Shown: positions 10,801 through 21,420 of the stretch, one piece after another | Position numbering within the stretch: position 1 is the first letter of the stretch | Layout: each line of letters opens with the position of its first letter | Notes under the pieces: generated by a model | Databases searched by the model: none | What the model saw: only the letters and a program-made list of their open reading frames with translations | What the model was told of the DNA's origin: nothing | Origin: Persicaria tinctoria | Taxonomy: Eukaryota; Streptophyta; Magnoliopsida; Caryophyllales; Polygonaceae | Direction: 5' to 3' | Length of the DNA: 64,000 nucleotides | Assembly (NCBI GenBank): GCA_037127255.1 | Contig: JBANSL010000004.1 | Coordinates: forward strand, 27,405,967-27,469,966 | Program-made: the position numbers and the translations under genes

Positions 10801-10871
10801 AGCCTATACGGGATTTGAACCCATATCTTTGTGTTTGTACACAACGCTCTAGCGATTTGAGCTAATAGGCT
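10801..10871 (-). repeat. tRNA-like sequence (tRNA-derived retroposon head)
   Basis: The minus strand shows a perfect 7-bp acceptor pairing (AGCCTAT with ATAGGCT), a D arm GCTC...GAGC, a box A-like TTAGCTCAAATCGCTAGAG and a T arm with box B GGTTCAAATCC. The anticodon arm is abnormal: TTGTG pairs with CACAA but leaves a six-base loop without U33 in place, so a working tRNA is unlikely. Its upstream neighbour, as in the copy at 62112, includes AATTGCACTAATATATCT and low-complexity repeats. Confidence 0.7.
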
Positions 10872-10927
10872 TCACAAAATAATAAAACAAGATGGGTGGA
10901 GATTTATTACCAATATATATTGAAGCA

Positions 10928-11753
10928 AGTCAGTAGCAACAAGAATCCTCTTTTGTCCCTCCTTGAAGCTCTTGTACTTTGTCAGCCTAAATTTATAATT
11001 ATCAGACATGCAATAGTTTGGTCAAGCAATGGCAAAATAAACTGCTCAGGAAACGCCAACAGATCATAGCTATCATACATGATGCATTTTCCAAATAAAG
11101 AGTGCATTCAAACACGCGGTACAGGAGAGAAGAACATTATCATGAACTGATTTTCGGAAAGAGTTTGGTTTACCACAAACAAGAGAAGCATAAAACTACA
11201 TTTGAACGTGCATAATGCACTTAGTGCGCATGAATAGCTTAAATAAGACATCCAAGTATCCAACTAAAATAAAAACACAAGAAATGATATGGGTATTGAA
11301 CAAATTTCAAAATATCAAGATAAAATCCTATCATAATTTGAACAAAGACAATTTTACAAGGTAATAAAAGATGCACCGTCAAAGTTCATGCTAAAATATA
11401 AGCTTTCCAGTACACACCTTTCTTCTTGTAGCATGTTTGAGTGGATACAGATGGCAAGGGAATTACACTCCACAAGGAGCTTGTTCAACTCTACAGCTCT
11501 GGAGACACTTTTGACAAAGATGACAACTTGATTGAAGTCCAAAGCATCTAGCATGTCATTCAGCTTACGGTTCTTCTTTGACTCAGTCAATTTGATATAG
11601 TGTTGCCAAAGATAACAACAGTAAGATAAGACATATTATAGAAGCTTTCAAGACTTAACATGAGGTATCATCAGACATCAGCTTTTAAGGATCTACCTGT
11701 ACAAGACTGTGCATAGTTAACTTTGCCTCATCATCCACATATATTTCCATTGG
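10928..11753 (-). pseudogene. DEAD-box RNA helicase UAP56/RH15/RH56 gene fragment
   Basis: Three minus-strand exons match the middle of UAP56, the spliceosome and mRNA-export helicase: 11753-11697 (PMEIYVDDEAKLT), 11602-11418 ([31 protein letters not shown]) and 10986-10928 (LTKYKSFKEGQKRILVATDL). The donor at 11417 and acceptor before 10986 join in phase to give QEER-LTKYK. The acceptor before HYIKL reads GGCAA instead of an AG, a splice-killing change. After ATDL the sequence leaves the family, so the VGRGID motif and C-terminal helicase core are missing. It lies antisense to the other captured fragments. Confidence 0.85.
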
Positions 11754-13183
11754 CTGAAAGGAAGAAATGTCATAATAAATCATGTTAGCAACTCCTCAGG
11801 CAAAAGCAATCCACAAGAAATGCACTTGAGCCAAACTCTTCAGTCCTATCCAAGTGACCTCTACTTTGGATTGTAAATTGTAATTAGATGTTGCCATGAA
11901 ATACAACATACATATATATATCCGATTCAGAAATACAGCCTATTGAAGTATATATTTCATTAATTCAAGACTTCAAAACAAAATTCAGCCTCTAAATTGA
12001 ACATTTAGCACAACAAAACAAGAAGATTCAACTTCTAAACTGCCATAAACGCAGCAAAACAAGTCTAATTCAGCACAACAAAACACAGCAGAATCCAAAC
12101 CCAATAAGCACATCAAATCACCATAACATGACGGCAGTGGAGATGAAACGAGACGTCCCAGGAGTCGCCACCTTTAGTTCGTGGAAGGCAATCACAGACA
12201 AAATTTGCGCCATCACAGTCAGGTAAAGATGTCTAAATTAATCACCAATATAAACATGTATAAAGCATATGGTTCAAATAATCAAATCCATACACACCCG
12301 TAGGAGCAAAACATGAACAATATCGGTCATTGAATCCAATAAGAATAATGGCGTAGATTAAATTAAAGACACACTTTCACATTTTTTATATGCACATATG
12401 AAGCATTTGTATGAAAAAATTCATGGCAAACTTCAATAGCATACAGAAAATGCTCGAGTACCAAAAGGAGAATGACAGCAACAAAGCAATTAAGAGTAAA
12501 GCACAAGAGACACATACTCTGAAGGTGAATCTACAGATACTCCAAGCTGCTCATCCGTCAAAGGGACACCAGAAGCGGCCCCATTGGCATAGCATCAGGA
12601 AGAAAAGGAGCGAGATTCGGATAAATGAGCGTTCAACGCCAAATCAGTCAGAAGCAAACCAGAAGCAAGGCAGTAAGGCAAATCACAGACAAAATCGAAG
12701 GCCAGGAGGGAAGCAATCTATCAATCGATCGAAGATCGATTGATAGATTGATAAGGAACTCGAAAATCTTGGCGATGCTCCCGCTCCCTCGCTCGCTCAC
12801 CAATGGTCGGCGACGCCGGGAAGACAGATGAGATTTCTAAACCCTAGGAAGTTCACCAGTTTGAGTTTTCGATCGATTGATAAGGAGGAAAGGAGGAAGA
12901 TGGACGGAATTGCTACAGATTCGGCGCCGAAGCCATAGATCTCGACCTCCTCTTCAGATCTCGCCCCGCACAATAGATCCGAAGCCATAGATCCGTCAAA
13001 TTGCTTCTTGCTCCGCTTCATCGATCGTTCGCTCTCGGATCTCCGAGGAAGGCACGGATCTGAGGAACGGGAAGAGGAAGACGGAGATCGGAGGAGGAGA
13101 AGCGCGGAGGAGAGAGCGTGCGGAGAGGGAGAGCTGGAGGAGAGAGAAAGGCGCGTGGGAGAGAGGGAGGAGGCTTTTATTTA
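11754..13183 (-). other. Right end of the composite element: unrecognised captured sequence with GC-rich first-exon-like block
   Basis: 11760-12400 is AT-rich, intron-like and holds nothing I can name. Around 12490-12610 the minus strand has a short open piece (SGVPLTDEQLGVSVDSP) flanked by usable splice signals, parent unknown. From about 12740 to 13170 the minus strand is GC-rich and purine/pyrimidine skewed like a plant 5' leader. Short reading frames here (for example from 13021) have no recognised motif. This mirrors the block beside the left TIR. Confidence 0.4.
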
Positions 13184-13264
13184 GGACATTTTACAAAATT
13201 GTCCCAAAACGTGGACATTTTGCAAATTAAGCCCATTTTTCGTGGCTATTTTGCGAAATCCCCC
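13184..13264 (-). repeat. Right terminal inverted repeat of the composite element
   Basis: Read on minus it begins GGGGGATTTCGCAAAATAGC and includes ATTTGCAAAATGTCCACG. It pairs with 3249-3326. The flanking direct repeat tattaggaa is at 13265-13273. Confidence 0.65.
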
Positions 13265-13385
13265 TATTAGGAATGCCCAATCAACTTTGTCGTAAGCTTT
13301 TTCCATGTCTAACTTAATCGCCAACCACCCTTATTTCCCCGTCCTTCATCTGAGAAAATGAAAGATTTCATGTGCAATTAGAAAG
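13265..13385 (-). mobile_element. L1-type LINE reverse transcriptase fragment (minus)
   Basis: The minus strand reads HEIFHF, then GWLAIKLDMEKAYDKVDWAF. This is the LDxEKAYDxVxW motif of L1-like reverse transcriptases, the first catalytic aspartate region. It contains a stop and is cut off at the composite element's right border. Confidence 0.75.
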
Positions 13386-15520
13386 CTTCAAGAGGCGGCT
13401 TTAGCTGAAAACAATATGATCGGATTCAGATGTAGACGAGATGGCCCTTGCGTTCCTTTTCTTGCCTTTGCTGACGACATGCTCATATTCTCAAAAGGAG
13501 CATTGAGGCGTGTCATACAATTAGATCAATCATTGACGAGTATTGTTTCTTTTATGGTCAGAGCGTTAATTTCCACAAATTCGCTTTCCAAACGTCTCCA
13601 ACAATCCCATAACGAAACAAAGAAACAATACAACGAATCTTGCAAATACCTGTGTCAACCACATTGGAAAAATACTTTGGTTCTCCTATCATAAATGGAC
13701 GAGTAAATAGGGACATCTTTGAAGACATAGTCACAAAATCAAAACAACAACTAACAAAATGGAGAGCAAACAACCTATCTCAGGAAGGACGTGTTGTCCT
13801 TATTTGGGCAAATCTAGCCGCCAAATCGGTCTATACGATGTAGAGTTTCCTTCTACCAGCATCTATACACAAAGAGTTTGACCAAAACAACAGAACTTTC
13901 TTATGGAATAAAGATGTGTCCTTTAAGCCACTTATAGGGTGGGATAAAATTTGTAAGCCAAAACAGAAGGGTGGAATGGCGTTAAGAAAATCTAAAGACA
14001 CGAACGAGTCCCTTCAGATGAAGCTTTTATGGAAAATCTTAGCGGAACCAACAAATAAATACTTATAGGAAACCCCTAGCTTCTAAACTATAAGAAAGGT
14101 GGAAATGTATCATGACAATGGGGAAGGCTCATGTCCTTGGCCAAAAAATTCAAAGAAGGGTTAATTTGGAATGTGGGTAACGACCATTCAATAAACTTCT
14201 GGACAAATAGATGGCTAATTCACAAGCCTTTAACAGAACTGCTGCCCCAGACCCCCTTACAAGTTCAAGAAGAGAAGGTCATGACCTATATTAAAGAGGA
14301 CGGAAGCTGGAACAAAGACAAACTACTTCAGAATCTACTGCCCGACTTAGCCGGAAAAGTTATGGTTACTTTCATTCCCAATATAAGAGTGGAATAATAG
14401 ACTCTATTGGTGGACTGACAAACACGGGTGGTTCACTGAACAGAGTGCCATGAAATTCCTCATAGAACATCCTCATGAGGATGACTTGAATTTCTCGTGG
14501 ATCTGGAAACTCGACGTTAAACCTAAAATAAAATCCTTTATTTGGAAACTGGGCACGATGGTTTGCCTACGAAGGAGCGCTTGATGCACAATGGTATTCA
14601 TTTACCTGCTGATTGCGTCTTTTGTGGGGCTCCATCTGAAAATACTAAACACTTTTTCCTCGACTGCGCCTTCGCCCGTCACTGTAACCTCAAGATGGCG
14701 TCTGTAAGGAACATCCTACTTAATAATTCAGCTCATGTTAGCAGCGCCTGTGAGCTCCATAACGTAGCCATGACAACTTTCTCAACGACAGAAATGAGTC
14801 GTTTGGTGGTCTCTTGGTGAGCAATATGACATGTCATAAACAAGATCAACTTTCAGGAAAGCAGGATCCCAAAGTTGCCAGAGTTTGAAAATCTTATTAA
14901 CAATATGATGGAAAATTGGAGTAAAGCTAAAACATAAAAGGTTGACTCAGCTGACTATGGTGTTCAGAGACGGCCTTGCAAGCAAGTTAACAAAAGGAAC
15001 TGCAAATGGTCAAAACCAATTGCGGGATGTATCAAAATTAACTTTTATGGATCCACTCAAATGAATGGTGATGGTGCCACTAGATTCGTTGTCAGGGATG
15101 CCGAGGGCAAGGTGATACACATACAACACTCGTAGTGTGGGATTCAAAGCCCACTTACCACTAAGGCTTTGACCGCTTGGCAGGCTGTGCGCTGGGCGTC
15201 CTCTAGTGGTTATGAAAAAGTTGAATTTGAGGGCGATTCCTTAACAATAGTTAACAACATTCAAAACCAGTGACCTCCGCCCTGGAAAATCGAAATGATA
15301 ATATCAGATTCTCTAAGATATCTCAGTCGGATAAGGCACTGGAATATTCGTCATGTTATGCGTTCTGGCAATGTTGTGGCTGACAAGGTCGCTTACCTTG
15401 GCCACACCACTCCGAATAACGTCTCAATATATGAGCATATTGGTCTTCAGGACCTCATCCGTAAGGATGCACTCGGTTGACGGTTAGCCCACACCGAATT
15501 TTTACCATAATAAAAAAAAA
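13386..15520 (+). mobile_element. Decayed L1-type LINE: RT C-terminal half, zf-RVT and RNase H
   Basis: On plus, in shifting frames: the RT active-site motif FLAFADDMLIFSKG (about 13448), YFGSPIINGRVNR (13676), WDKICKPKQKGGMALR (13940), a zinc-binding reverse-transcriptase tail with PTKERLMHNG, CVFCG and HFFLDC (14560-14675), then an RNase H-like domain with INFYGSTQMNGDGATRFV (15035) and WNIRHVMRSGNVVADKVAYL (15340-15400). The terminal RNase H is typical of plant L1 elements. Many stops and frameshifts break it. A poly(A)-like AATAAAAAAAAAG follows at 15509. It is head-to-head with the minus fragment at 13265-13385, so the locus is rearranged. Confidence 0.85.
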
Positions 15521-15941
15521 GTAATTAATTAATTATTTTCTTTTTCTAAATCTTAGCCGATTGAATTTCTTTTTAAATTATTTTTTAAAATAAAAACATA
15601 TAATCTTTTATAGTTTTGATTCATGGGATAATATATAAATAATGATTAGATTAATTTAATATACTACTTTGTTATAATTTGATTATATATTTACTTTAAT
15701 AAATTATTCTCATTTCAATGATAACAATGGAGGTTATATGTGTGTGTATGTGTATATGTGTGTATGTGTAGTATAATCAATAGATTTTGGAATTTATAAT
15801 ATAGTATTGAATTAATGCAACTATAGTAAAGGAAAATCATTAGTTGAACGGGTGTTAATATGAAATTTAGATAAAGTTATAAGAATCTTTGATAATTATA
15901 TTTTAACTTATATAAATATTTTACATATATGTATAAAACAA
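15521..15941. other. AT-rich spacer with a GT/TATG microsatellite
   Basis: No gene is seen. A TGTG/TATG simple repeat lies at about 15737-15770. The last nine bases (ataaaacaa, 15933-15941) are the left target duplication of the MULE. Confidence 0.6.
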
Positions 15942-16059
15942 GGCGGAATCGGCTATATACCCATAGAAAGTTGGTTAATTGTTAATATACCCATCGAAAT
16001 TTAACAATTGGTTATATACCCATTAAAACATAAAGATCTTGTCAAATTACCCAAAAACA
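15942..16059 (+). repeat. MULE left TIR
   Basis: Nearly identical to the reverse complement of 19596-19713, with a few substitutions (for example ACCCATAGAAAG against ACCCCTAGAAAG). Confidence 0.93.
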
Positions 16060-16413
16060 TAATTTTTCTTTTAAATTAAAAATTAAAATGCCATGTACGA
16101 CTTAGATCTAATAAGCAAGTCAAATTAATTCTCTTAAAACTACTCTAGCTAGCTAGTAGGTAAAAATACAGTAGTGCAGATTACAAAATACCATGTTGAA
16201 TTTATTGCAAATATTCAATTGGAAAAGTCAACTTCAATTCTCAATTTCATAATATAATTGATTCCAAAATAAATGCCAAGGTGAAGACAAAAATGGAGTT
16301 AATAGTAAGTTTTTGACAGTATACTACCATACTACTCCTGCCAAAAGTAAAATTGCCAAAAAAAAAAATTATCACAGTAAATGGCTTATTCAGATTAAAA
16401 TATGCATGAGAAA

Positions 16414-19196
16414 CTACACATTTTCTTCTTCCAGAATCTTGAAAATACTAGGTGGACATGCTCTCTTCTTTCTCTTCTTTTTGTGGACACTTCCTTCATT
16501 GCCAACCCTACAATGAGAATATATAGGTACATTATAATCAATCAACAAGTAGAAATAAATTTATTGATTAAAAAAAAATTAAACAAACCTTGTATCTCTC
16601 AATTCTTGTGATAGTGGTGCATGAGAAGGGAAAACTTCATTTGCTTCTTCGGTTACGGCATTTTTGCATGTATTTCTATGATGGCCATACATACCGCAAC
16701 GTGTGCACTTGTGAGATCTCTTCTTCGGTTCAATTGATGCCCTTATACGGTTTTTCCGAGGCCTACCCGCTGGTCGCTTCAATGTTGGGGGAAGTATCAT
16801 ATATCCCAAATCAACACTCACCCAATCATTTCTACTTGGCATGGGAGCAATGCCAATCAAATAAGCTTCTTTGAACCGGTCCACCGTGAAACATTTATCA
16901 ACGTAGTCTTCCCATTTGACATTCCTAATAGAGGCTATCAAAGTTGCAGCATGAACACATGGAATGCCCTTTACCTGCCATGCTTTACAGCTGCATGTTT
17001 GCTCTTCCAAATTCACCACCCACCTCAATCCGTTTTTTTGTACTTCAGCATGAAAATTCATACTTTTGTATACCTCATAGCCATCCAACCTCTAAAAAAA
17101 AATTGAAGCATTAGATATATTTATATAAAAAAAGATGATAAATCTTGTCACAAAAAAAAATCAAAGAAGAGAAAATTTAAAAGACATTACCCGAGATATA
17201 TCTTTTAAGTAGTTGGCAACCTTAGGAGCTAGCCGACCTTTCCAAGTTGTTGCAATCCTTCTTCTTCGATCAAACTTTATCATGACCTTTTGCCTTATTG
17301 AGTCAATCAATTCTATGACTAGCTTGTGCCGCTCTTCAGCTATCCATGAATTGAAAGTCTCGGCAATATTGTTTGTGAGATAATCACATTTAGCCGTTGT
17401 ACCAAACTGGCTTCTACTCCACAAGTTTGTATGTTCTGCATTGAGGTAGTCTATGCTTTTTGGACATTCCTTCTTCATCTCACCAATCAAAGAATCAAAA
17501 TGACTTGAAGAGTATGTTCTTGCAGCACCCCAAAGGCCAAACTTGAAAATATCTCCATGAAAATGCTTCTTGAAATTGCTAAAAAGATGTCTCATGCACT
17601 CCCTACGCTCAGCAAGTGGGTAAACTTTTGTTTACGCTCAGCAAGTGGGTAAACTTTTGCAAGAGCCTTTTGTAGCCCCTTTTGCATATCAGATGATATA
17701 ACCATCCCTTTTGGTGAGTCAACCGCTTTGTGCAAAGCACTCAAGAACCACTCCCATGAATCTTCATTTTCTCCCTCCATAACCGCAAATGCGACGAGAA
17801 ACATCCAATTATTGCCATCTATACCTGTTGCTGCAGCAATTACCCCCTTCCACTTGCCTTTCATGTGACAAGCATCAATACCAATATAAGGCCTACAACC
17901 CTTCAAGAATCCATTTATACATGCTCCAAGTGCAACAAAAAACCGCTGAAAATGTTGATTCTCTTTCACGGTCTCTACTTTAAACTCAATAACACTATGC
18001 GGATTTCTTCTTAGTAGCTCATCCTTCAAATCTCCAATTTGGGTGAATGAATCAACCCATCTCCCATGAATTTCTTCAAGTGCTAGCTCTTTTCCCTCCC
18101 ACACACGATCATATGGCAATGAAATGTTGTACTTCGCCTCAAGTTTGGCCTTTAAATCTTTAGCTGCCACATTTCCATCTTTCTTTACATCGTCAATTAT
18201 CCTGTCAGCTATCCATCCTTTTGTGGCATGTTTGTTTCCACATCGATTAATTCCATGACATGTATGTTTCGGCTGCATTGTTCTAACTTCAAAAGTAACC
18301 TCATCACTAGTAACAACAGCATGTATCCTCCAACTACATTCAAGAGTTGCACATCTTGCCGTTACCCGTGTTGTATCACTCTTATCCAAATGATACTCAA
18401 AATCATGAATCACCGCATAGTGGTTTAGAGCTCTTCTAAACGCTGTAACATGAGGAAACATTGAGCCTACCTCCATCTTTGGGTTGTCTTTTTCATATGA
18501 ATACAACACATCATGTTCCAAATCAGGCTCTAACTCACCTTCCTCCTCCATATCACTATGCCGACTATGATAAATCTCTTCACTGTGGCAATAATCTGAC
18601 CCTTCCTCGTAATCGGGATAACTTTCAGGCTCCAAAACTTCTTCATAAACATCATTTTGCTTCCTGGCCACATATATCACAATTTCTTTCTCTTTCTCAT
18701 ACAGCTGAAACATCAACCCATAACTGTTATCATCAACTACTTCACTAAAGGATTGTGTAGTAACTCTCTTGTCCAGGAAAAACAATGAGAGTGTTGTAGT
18801 TTCATCCAAAGCATACAAACTATGCACATCTTCTAACAAATCAACAAAACCATAATTTGTCTAATCTGAGTAAAATGTCTTTTGTTTGCCGAAACAATAT
18901 TTCTTTTTGCTCCCGCTATTTATTAACTTGAAGAACCCATCATATTTCACTTTGAATTTGAAGCGAGATGAACTTGCACTGTAGAACATATAGACATTAA
19001 TAATTGCAAATAAATTACTTAATCTCTTAATTAAGACCGATCTCATAAATTACCTTGAATTGTCCACCACTGACGCTTTTGTCTTTCTTCTAGCCTTCAA
19101 CTTTTGACCAGGCAACATATTACTCATAAGATTTTCATTTTCAACGGTAGATTGATCATCAATAACAAAATAGCAGAATTGATCTTGATTATCCAT
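16414..19196 (-). pseudogene. MuDR-family MULE transposase, four exons, broken
   Basis: Inferred exons: 19196-19054, 18978-17191, 17091-16589 and 16507-16414, all with GT-AG borders and matching phases. The protein starts MDNQDQFCYFVIDDQ, has a DNA-binding N-terminal region (YHLDKSDTTRVTARC, CSWRIHA), the MULE catalytic domain (RPYIGIDACHMKGKWKG with catalytic Asp, then DSWEWFLSAL), a SWIM zinc finger (CSCKAWQVKGIPCVHA), a CCHC knuckle (CTRCGMYGHHRNTC) and a basic tail HKKKRKKR that may be a nuclear signal. Damage: a TAG near 18860 after KTFYSD, and a 29-bp tandem duplication at about 17611-17668 that shifts the frame just after VYPLAER. It would excise and insert DNA at the TIRs if intact. 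Confidence 0.88.
17609..17668. repeat. 29-bp tandem duplication in the transposase gene
   Basis: TTACGCTCAGCAAGTGGGTA plus AACTTTTG occurs twice head to tail. Because 29 is not a multiple of three, the downstream minus-strand frame is lost. Removing one unit conceptually would restore frame continuity, which shows it is a late lesion. Confidence 0.93.
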
Positions 19197-19595
19197 GGTG
19201 ATGGAGCATTGAGAATGTGATAAAACCTATCAAATAAGAAATTTATAAGTTAATTCAAGAACACTGCGTACTTTTGCTATTTGAGTGCACTGTATGTATA
19301 CAAATCAAAATTAAAAAAAACGAAAACTAAAACGAAGTGCTGTATACAAATCAAAATTGATTGAAACGAAGTGCACACTGTACGTATACGAATTAAGGCT
19401 AATTGATTGAAACAAATAGTCAACCCATATTACATACCTTACGATTGAAATGAATGAGGTGCAACAAGATACACGTATGACCTTTGTTTTAGGGTTTGAA
19501 AGTTTAGAGATGGGAAGGAGGAGGATAAAAAAAATGAATAATTATAATTTTTTTTGGAAAGATGGAATAAAAATTTATTTATTTTAACAAATATC

Positions 19596-19713
19596 TCATC
19601 TTGGGCAATTTGACAAGATCTTTGTGTTTTAATGGGTATATAGCCCATTGTCAAATTTCAATGGGTATATTAACAATTAACCAACTTTCTAGGGGTATAT
19701 AGCCGATTCCGCC
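19596..19713 (-). repeat. MULE right TIR
   Basis: Partner of 15942-16059. It contains the internal repeat ATGGGTATAT at about 10-20-base spacing, probably transposase binding sites by analogy with other MULEs. Confidence 0.93.
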
Positions 19714-20549
19714 ATAAAACTATTATATAAAAAGCATCCGTACAACTGTACGGACACTAATCTAGTAAAAAAGGAAAAGAAAACATAACGCTATTGACAA
19801 GATGCTAAAACTTAAGCATGAGTGAGCACAGGTCCTCACCCTCATGTGCTTTCCTGCTAATCTCTTCCCCTTCTCTTTCGCACATTCGCCCTCCTGAATC
19901 TCGACTTCTTCGCCTCTCTTGAAATAAAAAACAAACTTTTCCAACCCCCGAACCCCCCCTCCCCCTAGCACATACGTCTCTTTCTTCCTCCTTGATTTTC
20001 ATTGAATCGGTGCTCCCGCTTCAACACCTGACCCGTCCTCCCAGATTCAACATTCCATGGCTCCTGATTAATTTGCACTTATTTTTGTACCCTCCACACA
20101 TCTGCAATAAATCCCCCCTTTCCCCTAACCGCAAACCTAAAATTTAAAACAAAACCTATTCACAAAAATGGCAATATCTTTTGTCGTGTAACCTTCAAAT
20201 CTCAAGTTTTTAGTCCGAGACATCACATTCAACAAGATTAGTGAGCAAAGTCACCGCTTTCTAGGTCAACAATGCCAAATTTACCCCTTCCTCGACTTGC
20301 ATGCAAGCCATCTAGGCTGCTAGACCGGATATAAAAGGAAAGAGCTCTAATTTTAGTCATTTTAAATATTTATTAGACTTTTTTTTTTATTTTATTTTGA
20401 TGACTCAAAGATCGCTTGTCAATTTATTTCTTGGCTAATGGCTAATGGGAAAAAAAAAAAAGTTGGGTAAGAAGTTGGTTAATTAAAAAAGGGGACATTT
20501 AACGGGTTATTTTTGTAAATCTGTAATCTACGCCAGAAAAAACCTAGAC
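19714..20549. other. Spacer upstream of the membrane-protein gene
   Basis: No coding sequence is supported; short open frames at 19762-20002 on minus are shadows in CT-rich DNA. A TATA-like TATAAAAGG occurs at 20329-20337 on plus, about 200 bases before the probable leader, and is a weak core-promoter candidate. Confidence 0.4.
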
Positions 20550-21420
20550 GTGACCATTCTTTCTCAGACGGCACTCCCAAACACGAGCTCCACCGTCGAC
20601 AACCAAAGGTTTTTTTCAATTTGGATTTCTCTGAATCTTCCTTCTTTCTTTGTTTTTCCGTTCTGGATTTCCTCGAGGAGGAATCAGAGAGTTTTATGTG
20701 CTGATTTTTCTTCTGGCACGGGTTTCATCTGCAGCTTAGCTCCATTTTTATACAGACCTCCAGAATCTCAATTGCAGCTTCCCTCTTCTAATTTGCTCCG
20801 GTTAATTAATTATGTAAACTTAATTATTGACTCACTAACAACAACAAAGATCTCTGATCATTTCCCTACTCAAAATTTCATGCTTTTTTTTTTTTTTAAA
20901 AACAAACTTGTTCTTGAGTAATTGGGGCTCAAATTGTTGGTAGTTGTGATACCTAGTTACTCTAATTATTTACCATCTTGCTTATTGTTATTTGGTGTTT
21001 GCTAGTTGGGCTCCCATGGTTAATCCATTTGTTATTCAGTTGCTGAGTAATTTGAACTTCTGGAGAATGTTAGAAGAAATTGAAGAAAAGTTATTTCTTC
21101 CTGAAAAATGAAGTCAATAGGCCCAATTTGTTGGTTAGTACCAAATTTGTTTTCCATAGTTCGTCCTTTTATTGTCTTATATACCGATGTGGTTGGAGAT
21201 ATAGTTGGATTTTAGATTTTGGCAATTTATAGATTCTTACATCGCATGACAACTTCCCCAATAAAACTCCATAGTTCTTGTTCTTATGTGTTGTGCCTCC
21301 CCCTGGAAAGACCTCTTATCATCTGCCTTTACCGCAAATAAGCTTTTTTTGCATTGAATCAGATTCCCGACCTCGAGATGCATTCAACATAAGCAAAAGA
21401 TTTTCATCTGGTGGTGATTT
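20550..21420 (+). other. Probable 5' UTR and leader intron of the membrane-protein gene
   Basis: A CT-rich stretch (20550-20800) looks like a transcribed plant leader. The reading frame from 20550 has no recognisable protein. The coding start is the ATG at 21421. Leader exon borders cannot be fixed from sequence alone. Confidence 0.35.

Larger units (their letters stand above)
3249..13264. mobile_element. Composite ~10-kb Pack-MULE-like element carrying several host gene fragments
   Basis: The ends are related inverted repeats of about 80 bp (3249-3326 and 13184-13264) sharing blocks such as ATTTGCAAAATG, CACGTTTT and GGACAATTT. Direct flanks are tcttaggaa (3240-3248) and tattaggaa (13265-13273), 8 of 9 identical, the duplication length expected of Mutator-like elements. 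Immediately inside each end is a GC-rich first-exon-like block reading inward, a known Pack-MULE trait. Inside are intron-bearing fragments of unrelated host genes, mostly on plus, with a helicase fragment on minus. No transposase is encoded. The right flank is LINE coding sequence. Two separate elements sharing TIR types remain possible because the interior is so long. Confidence 0.6.
15942..19713. mobile_element. Full-length Mutator-like element (MULE)
   Basis: Terminal inverted repeats of about 118 bp start GGCGGAATCGGCTATATACC at 15942 and end with the inverse at 19713. Flanking 9-bp direct repeats are ataaaacaa (15933-15941) and ataaaacta (19714-19722), one mismatch. The single gene inside, on minus, encodes a MuDR-type transposase. 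Element length 3.77 kb is in the autonomous range. Gene damage (tandem duplication, stop codon) suggests it is no longer autonomous, though the TIRs are well preserved. Confidence 0.93.

Noticed and set aside
10801..10871. Functional tRNA gene
   Set aside because: The anticodon loop has six bases and no normal anticodon position; it recurs with low-complexity DNA, so it is treated as retroposon-derived.
12411..12831. Plus-strand frames rich in K, R, N and Q
   Set aside because: The region is antisense to a minus-oriented leader-like block; no domain or splice support on plus.
20550..20921. Plus-strand reading frame of 123 codons
   Set aside because: It lies in a CT-rich probable leader with no recognisable protein; the gene's coding start at 21421 fits splice phase better.
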